NCBI GenBank assembly: GCA_023254555.1
Contig: JALRLI010000009.1
Location: forward strand, 1 to 20,023
Source of the DNA: Microbacteriaceae bacterium
GTDB lineage: Bacteria > Actinomycetota > Actinomycetes > Actinomycetales > Microbacteriaceae
Direction of reading: 5' to 3'
DNA length: 20,023 bases
The translations under genes were made by a program, and so were the position numbers. Positions 13,934 to 20,023 of the stretch are shown here, piece after piece (positions within the stretch are counted from its first letter, which is position 1; every line of letters begins with the position of its first letter). The notes beneath the pieces were generated by a model. It was not told the origin of the DNA. It saw only the letters and a list, made by a program, of their open reading frames with translations, and did not search any database.

Positions 13934-13937
13934 AGCG

Positions 13938-14393
13938 CTACTGCGCCCGCCTGCGCCACTCAATCAGGTAGGCAGAGTTGAAGCCGCGGGCGCACTTGCC
14001 ACAGCTTTGAACCCGAGTGGGTTTGCGGTAGCGATGATGCAAATGACCGCCGGGGCACTCGCCAATCCAGGGGGCCAGCTCAGCAGAACCGTCGTCTTCG
14101 ACGAGGCGACCGCCCGCGTATCCCAACTCGTCGGCCACCCGCTTCCATTCTTTTCCGTGGCCAGCCTTTGGCCCAGCAATGGCGTGCGCGACCTCGTGGA
14201 GTAAGACCTGGTGAATATCGTCGTCATCGTAGCGAACCGCGAGATACCGCGAGACACTGATCTCTTTGGCGGTGAAATTACACAGCCCCGCTCTGCGCTT
14301 CGCGTGGTCGAATCTGAATGACCACTCGGTCGAATCAAGGTGCAACGCAATCAGGGCATTCGCCCAAACGGTCACACGTGCAAGATCAGCCAC
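13938..14393 (-). CDS. SprT-like zinc metallopeptidase domain protein
   Basis: 151 residues. The SprT-like core has HEVAHA (66-71) with a third ligand in AGHGKEW (His79), the zinc site of SprT/Spartan-type peptidases. A C-terminal zinc-ribbon-like part has Cys113, nearby histidines (117, 119, 120) and Cys131/Cys134 (SCGKC). Eukaryotic relatives cleave DNA-protein crosslinks; the role of the bacterial forms is not settled. The GTG at 14393 has TAGCCT six bases upstream and no SD. It lies 17 bp after the spermidine-synthase-like gene on the same strand, with its -10 box in that gap. Confidence 0.85.
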   Translation of the reverse strand: MADLARVTVWANALIALHLDSTEWSFRFDHAKRRAGLCNFTAKEISVSRYLAVRYDDDDIHQVLLHEVAHAIAGPKAGHGKEWKRVADELGYAGGRLVEDDGSAELAPWIGECPGGHLHHRYRKPTRVQSCGKCARGFNSAYLIEWRRRAQ

Positions 14394-14399
14394 GTACTC

Positions 14400-14405
14400 A
14401 GGCTA
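14400..14405 (-). promoter_or_regulatory. -10 box of the SprT-like gene (leaderless type)
   Basis: TAGCCT on the minus strand, then six bases and a GTG start. It fills the 17-bp gap after the upstream gene, so the downstream gene can be transcribed alone. Confidence 0.5.
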
Positions 14406-14410
14406 CGCGC

Positions 14411-15262
14411 CTAACGCTGCTGAAAGATTGAGCGTGACGGCAACGGTGAAGGTGTCGCGGTCGCATCGGTGACAATCGGTGCGCTGCCGATGAAGGTTTT
14501 GAGCTCTGCACCTGCCACGTAGTTGGCGGGATGGGGTCCGCCGGCCATCAGCCTGGGAATCCATTCACCGATGTGATCATGGATGCTCGCCACGAAGACC
14601 ACATTGCCGAACCGTCTTCCCTTCAGCACCTGCGGTTCAGCGAGAGCGGCAACGTTTGCGAAAACGCTCGCCAGAGTTGCCGCTTGTGATTTCGCGAAGG
14701 CGAGCCCTGCGCCATCAGCAACGTTGACAACCAGCACACCTCGAGCACTCAGCAAGGGCCTCAGCAACTCATAAAATTCTTTGCTGGTGACATGCGCAGG
14801 AGTTCTTGCGCCCGAGAACACATCAACAACAACGAGGTCAGTTGCGCCTCTCAGGCCAGAAGGAAGCTTCGCCGCTACCGCACGTGCATCGCCATGCCGA
14901 ACTCGAATGTTAGCCCGCTTGGGCAGAGGCAGCTCACGTCGCACGAAATCGACCAGTTCACTCTCCAGTTCAATCACCTGCTGATTCGAGTGTGGTCGGG
15001 TTGCCTCAACGTATCTCGGCAGGGTGAACGCTCCCGCGCCGAGGTGCACCGCGGTGATGGGTGAACCCGGCTCTGCAACCAGATCAATCACGTGCCCGAT
15101 TCGGCGGATGTACTCAAAGAAGAGGTCGCTGGGATCATCCATATTCACGTGAGATTGGGGAGTACCATCCACCACCAGCTGAAACGCGCCAGGGACGAAG
15201 CGATCAGGTTCAATCTCGGCGATGAAGCCGCTCTCGCCGAGCTTGACTGTGTTTTCGCTCAA
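14411..15262 (-). CDS. Spermidine synthase-like protein (SAM-fold)
   Basis: 283 residues resembling the actinobacterial spermidine-synthase-like family with a Rossmann SAM/decarboxylated-SAM fold. Motif I is VHLGAGAFTLPRY (72-84), an acidic end of strand 2 lies at IELESEL (97-103), RHGDAR (122-127) is motif II, and VVVDVFSGARTPAH (144-157) is at the place of the catalytic loop. The loop differs from the DxSDPxGP form of true SpeE, so aminopropyl transfer is uncertain and a different small-molecule transferase is possible. The TTG start at 15262 is supported by GGAG 8 nt upstream. It is divergent from rpoB with 167 bp between. Confidence 0.75.
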   Translation of the reverse strand: MSENTVKLGESGFIAEIEPDRFVPGAFQLVVDGTPQSHVNMDDPSDLFFEYIRRIGHVIDLVAEPGSPITAVHLGAGAFTLPRYVEATRPHSNQQVIELESELVDFVRRELPLPKRANIRVRHGDARAVAAKLPSGLRGATDLVVVDVFSGARTPAHVTSKEFYELLRPLLSARGVLVVNVADGAGLAFAKSQAATLASVFANVAALAEPQVLKGRRFGNVVFVASIHDHIGEWIPRLMAGGPHPANYVAGAELKTFIGSAPIVTDATATPSPLPSRSIFQQR

Positions 15263-15287
15263 AGTGTGAACTCCGCATTCTGTGTAT

Positions 15288-15317
15288 TTGCGTTAAGCCT
15301 GAAAAACTCAATATAGT
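15288..15317 (+). promoter_or_regulatory. Promoter of rpoB
   Basis: TTGCGT at 15288-15293 and TATAGT at 15312-15317 with an 18-nt spacer, the best sigma-70-type promoter in the window. The transcript would carry a leader of roughly 105 nt. The leader includes a small hairpin GCCC-GACG-GGGC (15401-15412) just before the SD at 15417-15422. Confidence 0.55.
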
Positions 15318-15429
15318 AGTACTTTGCACTCTCGCCTTTGGCGTGCCTTCATATTGCGGTCGGCTCCAGCGAAAAGTGCTGTCACCAAACCCGCAATTAG
15401 GCCCGACGGGGCTCACGGAGGTAATTTCC

Positions 15430-18400
15430 TTGGCTGCTGCGCGCAACGCATCCAATAATAAGAAACCAAAGAACGGTCGCGACGCTTCTCGTCTCACGTT
15501 CGCAAAAATCTCTGACACGCTGACGGTCCCAGACCTGCTCGCGCTTCAGACCGAGAGCTTTGACTGGCTCGTCGGTAATGACGAGTGGAAAGCACGCGTC
15601 GCCGAAGCGAAGAAGGCTGGTCGCACCGACATCGCGACTCGCAACGGTCTTGAAGAGATCTTCGAAGAGATCTCACCTATTGAAGACAACGCAGGCACTA
15701 TGCAGCTGTCATTTGAGAATCCAATTCTCGATGAGCAGAAGTACACCATCGATGAGTGCAAAGAGCGTGGCAAGACCTATGCTGCGCCGCTGTACGTTGA
15801 AGCTGCGTTCTACAACACTGAAACCCAGGTGCTGAAGAGCCAGACAGTCTACATGGGCGACTTCCCGCTCATGACTGAAAAGGGCACCTTCATCATCAAC
15901 GGCACCGAGCGTGTCGTCGTGTCGCAGCTGGTTCGTAGCCCGGGCGTGTACTTTGAGCGTGCCCAAGAGAAGACCTCAGACAAAGACATCTTCACTGCTC
16001 GCGTGATCCCAAGCCGCGGTGCATGGCTCGAGTTCGAAATCGACAAGCGTGATCAGGTTGGTGTTCGCATCGACCGTCGACGTAAGCAGTCGGTGACGGT
16101 GTTCCTCAAGGCACTGGGTATGACCAGCGAAGAAATCCTCGAGGAGTTCAAAGGCTTCGAGTCAATCGCTCTCACCCTCGAGAAAGATGGCATCCTCACT
16201 CAAGAAGAGGCGCTGAAAGACATCTACCGTAAGCAGCGTCCGGGTGAGCAGGTTGCGATCGAAGCAGCGCGCGCGCTGCTCGACAACTCGTACTTCAACT
16301 CGAAGCGCTACGACCTCGCAAAGGTTGGTCGTTACAAGATCAACCGCAAGCTTGGCCTCGATCTGCCAATCACCGATTCGGTTTTGACACTCGAAGACAT
16401 CGTTGCAACCATCAAGTATCTTGTTGCGTTGCACGCTGGTGTTGAGAGCCTGCCAGGCGTTCGGGACGGCGAGACTGTCAACATTCGCCTTGACGTAGAT
16501 GACATCGATCACTTCGGTAACCGTCGCATCCGCGCTGTTGGCGAGCTCATCCAGAATCAGGTTCGCACCGGCCTCAGCCGTATGGAACGTGTTGTTCGTG
16601 AGCGCATGACCACGCAAGACATTGAGGCCATCACTCCAAACACCCTCATCAACACCCGTCCAGTGCTCGCAGCAATCAAAGAGTTCTTCGGAACCAGCCA
16701 GCTGTCACAGTTCATGGATCAGAACAACCCGCTCGCCGGTCTGACCCACAAGCGTCGGCTCTCGGCTCTCGGTCCCGGTGGTCTCTCGCGTGACCGCGCC
16801 GGTGTTGAGGTTCGTGACGTTCACCCATCGCACTACGGCCGTATGTGCCCGATTGAAACCCCCGAAGGCCCAAACATTGGTCTTATTGGTTCGCTCGCGA
16901 CATTCGCGCGCATCAATGCCTTCGGTTTCATTGAGACTCCGTACCGCCGTGTGATTGATGGCAAGGTAACCGAACGCATCGATTACCTCACCGCACACGA
17001 AGAAGATGAGTACCTGATTGCTCAGGCGAATGCTCCTCTGAAGGCAGACGGAAGCTTCGCTGAGAAGCTCGTTCTTGCCCGCCCACGAGGTTCTGAAGTG
17101 GTTCTGGTTGACGCACACCGCGTTGACTACATGGATGTGTCGCCACGCCAGATGGTGTCGGTTGCAACCTCGCTCATTCCATTCCTCGAGCACGACGATG
17201 CAAACCGCGCGCTGATGGGTGCGAACATGCAGCGTCAGGCTGTGCCACTCGTGCGGAGCGAAAGCCCGCTCGTTGGTACCGGTATGGAAGGCGTTGCAGC
17301 GATCGATGCTGGTGACGTCATCACCGCTGAAAAAGCCGGCGTTGTCTCAGAGGTCTCTGCAGACGTCGTCACTGTTCAGCTCGATGAGGGTGGAACCCAG
17401 GATTACTACCTGCGCAAATTTGATCGCTCAAACCAAGGCACCAGCTTCAACCATCGCGTGATTGTTCGCGAGGGTGAGCGTCTTGAGGTCGGCGAAGTTA
17501 TCGCTGACGGTCCTGCTACCGAAAATGGTGAGCTCGCACTCGGTAAGAACCTGCTCGTGGCGTTCATGCCGTGGGAAGGCCACAACTACGAAGACGCGAT
17601 CATCCTGAGCCAGAACCTGGTGAAAGACGACACACTTTCCTCGATTCACATCGAAGAATATGATGTGGATGCTCGTGACACCAAGCTCGGTAAAGAAGAG
17701 ATCACTCGCGATCTGCCAAACGCTTCGATGGAAGCGCTTAAAGATCTCGATGAGCGTGGCATCATTCGCATCGGCGCAGAGGTTCGACCTGGTGACATCC
17801 TCGTCGGTAAGGTCACACCAAAGGGTGAGACTGAACTGTCAGCTGAAGAGCGCCTGCTCCGCGCAATCTTCAATGAGAAGAGCCGCGAAGTTCGCGATAC
17901 CTCGCTGAAGGTACCTCACGGTGTTGCCGGTACGATCATCGCTGTCAAGGTGTTCGACGCAGAGAACGAAAAAGATGACGAGCTCGGTTCAGGTGTGAAC
18001 CAGCGCGTGGTTGTCTACATCGCTCAGAAGCGCAAGATCACCGAAGGTGACAAGCTCGCTGGTCGTCACGGAAACAAGGGTGTTATCTCGAAGATTCTCC
18101 CTGTTGAAGATATGCCGTTCCTCGCAGATGGAACTCCTGTTGATGTGATCCTGAACCCACTCGGTATCCCGGGCCGTATGAACTTTGGTCAGGTTCTCGA
18201 GACACACCTCGGTTGGATTGCAAACCAGGGTTGGAAGGTTGAAGGATCTCCAGCGTGGGCTAGCCGCCTCCACAAAGATAACTTCTCAGCAGAGCCAAAC
18301 ACGAAGGTTGCGACCCCAGTGTTCGACGGCGCTTCTGAAGAGGAGATCGCGGGTCTACTCGATTCAACTCTGACAAATCGCGATGGCGAGCGTCTGATTG

Positions 18401-18927
18401 ACTCAACCGGCAAGACCCAGCTCTTTGACGGCCGCTCTGGTGAGCCTTTCCCATACCCAGTTTCAGTTGGCTACATGTACATCTTGAAGCTGCACCACCT
18501 CGTGGACGACAAGATTCACGCCCGTTCAACCGGTCCGTACTCGATGATTACCCAGCAGCCACTCGGTGGTAAAGCACAATTCGGTGGTCAGCGATTCGGT
18601 GAGATGGAAGTGTGGGCACTCGAGGCGTACGGCGCTGCGTATGCACTGCAAGAGCTCCTCACCGTGAAATCTGACGATATCCTCGGCCGCGTCAAGGTGT
18701 ACGAGGCAATCGTGAAGGGCGAGAACATTCCAGAACCAGGTGTTCCAGAATCGTTCCGCGTGTTGATGAAAGAGATGCAGTCGCTGTGTCTGAACGTAGA
18801 GGTGCTCGGTGCCGATGGCACCGCAGTGAATCTGCGTGATACCGATGACGAAGCTCACCGCACCGCGGAGGAGCTCGGAATCAACCTATCCACCCGCTTC
18901 GAATCATCGTCGATTGACGAGATCTAA
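15430..18927 (+). CDS. rpoB: DNA-directed RNA polymerase, beta subunit
   Basis: 1165 residues, the actinobacterial size. It is the catalytic-core subunit of RNA polymerase. The rifampicin-binding cluster QLSQFMDQNNPLAGLTHKRR (424-443) is intact, with Asp430, His440 and Ser445 at the usual resistance positions, so a rifampicin-sensitive form is expected. Other landmarks are RDVHPSHYGRMCPIETPEGP, GKVTPKGETELSAEERLLRA, KRKITEGDKLAGRHGNKGV and GGKAQFGGQRFGEMEVWALE. The start is taken as TTG at 15430 because GGAGGT lies 7 nt upstream; a frame open from 15343 adds 29 residues without family likeness. rpoC follows after 39 bp. No ribosomal protein genes precede it here; upstream is a divergent unrelated gene. 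Confidence 0.98.
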   Translation: MAAARNASNNKKPKNGRDASRLTFAKISDTLTVPDLLALQTESFDWLVGNDEWKARVAEAKKAGRTDIATRNGLEEIFEEISPIEDNAGTMQLSFENPILDEQKYTIDECKERGKTYAAPLYVEAAFYNTETQVLKSQTVYMGDFPLMTEKGTFIINGTERVVVSQLVRSPGVYFERAQEKTSDKDIFTARVIPSRGAWLEFEIDKRDQVGVRIDRRRKQSVTVFLKALGMTSEEILEEFKGFESIALTLEKDGILTQEEALKDIYRKQRPGEQVAIEAARALLDNSYFNSKRYDLAKVGRYKINRKLGLDLPITDSVLTLEDIVATIKYLVALHAGVESLPGVRDGETVNIRLDVDDIDHFGNRRIRAVGELIQNQVRTGLSRMERVVRERMTTQDIEAITPNTLINTRPVLAAIKEFFGTSQLSQFMDQNNPLAGLTHKRRLSALGPGGLSRDRAGVEVRDVHPSHYGRMCPIETPEGPNIGLIGSLATFARINAFGFIETPYRRVIDGKVTERIDYLTAHEEDEYLIAQANAPLKADGSFAEKLVLARPRGSEVVLVDAHRVDYMDVSPRQMVSVATSLIPFLEHDDANRALMGANMQRQAVPLVRSESPLVGTGMEGVAAIDAGDVITAEKAGVVSEVSADVVTVQLDEGGTQDYYLRKFDRSNQGTSFNHRVIVREGERLEVGEVIADGPATENGELALGKNLLVAFMPWEGHNYEDAIILSQNLVKDDTLSSIHIEEYDVDARDTKLGKEEITRDLPNASMEALKDLDERGIIRIGAEVRPGDILVGKVTPKGETELSAEERLLRAIFNEKSREVRDTSLKVPHGVAGTIIAVKVFDAENEKDDELGSGVNQRVVVYIAQKRKITEGDKLAGRHGNKGVISKILPVEDMPFLADGTPVDVILNPLGIPGRMNFGQVLETHLGWIANQGWKVEGSPAWASRLHKDNFSAEPNTKVATPVFDGASEEEIAGLLDSTLTNRDGERLIDSTGKTQLFDGRSGEPFPYPVSVGYMYILKLHHLVDDKIHARSTGPYSMITQQPLGGKAQFGGQRFGEMEVWALEAYGAAYALQELLTVKSDDILGRVKVYEAIVKGENIPEPGVPESFRVLMKEMQSLCLNVEVLGADGTAVNLRDTDDEAHRTAEELGINLSTRFESSSIDEI

Positions 18928-18955
18928 GCGACCGACAGACATACAGATTCTTTCT

Positions 18956-18960
18956 AGGAG
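18956..18960 (+). promoter_or_regulatory. SD that fixes the TTG start of rpoC
   Basis: AGGAG, six bases before the TTG at 18967 in the 39-bp rpoB-rpoC gap. No terminator hairpin is in the gap, which agrees with co-transcription. Confidence 0.7.
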
Positions 18961-18966
18961 AAAACA

Positions 18967-20023
18967 TTGATTGAAGCAACAAGCTTTGACGAGCTTCAGA
19001 TTCGCCTCGCGACTGCTGATGACATCCGTCGGTGGTCGTTTGGTGAGGTTAAGAAGCCAGAAACCATCAACTACCGCACTCTAAAGCCAGAAAAAGACGG
19101 CCTCTTCGGTGAGCAAATCTTCGGACCAAGCCGTGACTGGGAGTGCTCGTGTGGCAAGTACAAACGCGTTCGTTACAAGGGCATCATCTGTGAGCGCTGT
19201 GGCGTTGAAGTCACCAAGTCTTCGGTTCGCCGTGAGCGCATGGGGCACATCGAGCTCGCGGCTCCTGTTACCCACATCTGGTACTTCAAGGGCGTGCCAA
19301 GCCGCCTCGGTTACCTGCTCGACATGGCGCCAAAAGATCTCGAAAAGGTTATCTACTTCGCTGCCTACATGGTCATCGACATTGATGAAGAGGGCCGCCA
19401 CGAAGACATGCCTGGTCTCGAGAACGAGGTACGCCTCGAGCTCAAGACTCTCGCTGAGCGTCGCGACCTCGAAATCGCTCAGCGTCAGCAGCAGGCTGAA
19501 AAAGACCTCGAAGCTCTTGAAGCAGAAGGTGCGAAATCAGATCAGAAGCGCCGCGTGCGCGATGCAGCTGATAAAGAGATGGCGTCAATTCGTAAAAACT
19601 ACGACGGCGAAATCGCTCAGCTCGAGCGTGTCTGGGATGACTTCCGCAATCTCAAGGTTGGCGATCTGAAGCCTGAAGACGCAATCTTCAACGACCTGAT
19701 GGATCGTTTCGGAATGTACTTCGATGCGTTCATGGGTGCTGAGGCTATCAAGCGTCGCCTCGAAGACTTCGATCTCGAAGCAGAAAAAGAGAAGCTGCAG
19801 ACTGAAATTGCAGAGGGCAAGGGTCAGAAGAAAATCCGGGCCATCAAGCGTCTCAAGGTCGTAGATTCGTTCCTCAAGACCGGTGGCAGCCCAGCTGCAA
19901 TGGTGCTCGACGTTGTGCCAGTTATTCCACCAGAGCTGCGCCCGATGGTTCAGCTCGATGGCGGTCGCTTCGCGACGTCTGACCTCAACGATCTCTACCG
20001 TCGTGTGATCAACCGCAACAACC
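18967..20023 (+). CDS. rpoC: DNA-directed RNA polymerase, beta' subunit (N-terminal part)
   Basis: The first 352 codons; the gene leaves the window at the right edge. The TTG start gives IEATSFDELQIRLATADDIR, a normal N-terminus. The zinc ribbon has Cys60, Cys62, Cys75 and Cys78 (ECSCGKY ... IICERCGVEV), followed by RRERMGHIELAAPVTHIWYF and KGVPSRLGYLLDMAPKDLEK. The coiled, charged insert at about 145-220 is usual for actinobacteria. The last part, PELRPMVQLDGGRFATSDL, is the start of the active-centre region and shows no defect. It forms the RNA polymerase core with RpoB and should share the rpoB transcript. Confidence 0.97.
   Translation, partial: MIEATSFDELQIRLATADDIRRWSFGEVKKPETINYRTLKPEKDGLFGEQIFGPSRDWECSCGKYKRVRYKGIICERCGVEVTKSSVRRERMGHIELAAPVTHIWYFKGVPSRLGYLLDMAPKDLEKVIYFAAYMVIDIDEEGRHEDMPGLENEVRLELKTLAERRDLEIAQRQQQAEKDLEALEAEGAKSDQKRRVRDAADKEMASIRKNYDGEIAQLERVWDDFRNLKVGDLKPEDAIFNDLMDRFGMYFDAFMGAEAIKRRLEDFDLEAEKEKLQTEIAEGKGQKKIRAIKRLKVVDSFLKTGGSPAAMVLDVVPVIPPELRPMVQLDGGRFATSDLNDLYRRVINRNN

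Noticed and set aside
13343..13963. 206-codon minus-strand frame opposite the DUF4916 gene
   Set aside because: Shadow frame; composition is typical of an antisense reading, while the plus strand encodes a conserved protein.
15343..15429. 29-codon N-terminal extension of rpoB
   Set aside because: No family likeness, no SD at its start, and a GGAGGT correctly spaced before the TTG at 15430.
1..20023. CRISPR arrays, insertion sequences, phage genes, toxin-antitoxin pairs
   Set aside because: No regularly spaced repeats, no transposase or integrase, and no small paired ORFs with such features were seen.

Overview
The window is chromosomal DNA from an actinobacterium, most likely a member of the Microbacteriaceae (Micrococcales) with moderate GC. 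The grounds are the actinobacterial type of rpoB and rpoC, the families DUF6328, DUF4916 and DUF2834, a polyprenol-phosphate mannose synthase, an LAxTG (class E type) sortase substrate, and many apparently leaderless genes in which a TANNNT -10 box lies 6-8 nt before the start codon. The family placement is inference; no species is claimed.

Layout. 1-139 is the N-terminus of an APC amino-acid permease (minus). 353-2595 holds an NfsA-like nitroreductase and three small membrane proteins (DUF6328, DUF2834, DUF805). 2583-6206 is a low-GC accessory-looking block: a NarL-type response regulator and its histidine kinase (minus), divergent from a sortase-anchored surface protein with no fold I recognise. 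A tandem repeat between them is a plausible binding site for the regulator. 6207-6686 is gene-poor and holds tRNA-Ser(CGA), its terminator and degenerate tRNA-like and palindromic pieces. 6687-9527 carries radA and mqo. 9529-10421 has a HAD hydrolase and tRNA-Pro(CGG). 10413-13315 is a compact four-gene minus-strand group: carboxylesterase, glutamine amidotransferase, FadR-type regulator and polyprenol-phosphate mannosyltransferase. 13400-15262 holds a DUF4916 Nudix-like protein, a SprT-like zinc protein and a spermidine-synthase-like protein. 15430 to the end is rpoB and the first part of rpoC.

How the genes work together. rpoB-rpoC form an operon for RNA polymerase, with TTG starts and good Shine-Dalgarno (SD) sequences. 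The regulator-kinase pair probably controls itself and/or the neighbouring surface protein. radA (recombination) and mqo (malate oxidation into the quinone pool) are neighbours, each with its own -10 box. Several convergent gene pairs end within a few bases of each other or overlap, without an obvious terminator. The most notable general signal is the recurrent TANNNT-N6-start arrangement on both strands. The part most likely to hold undescribed biology is the two-component and surface-protein block.
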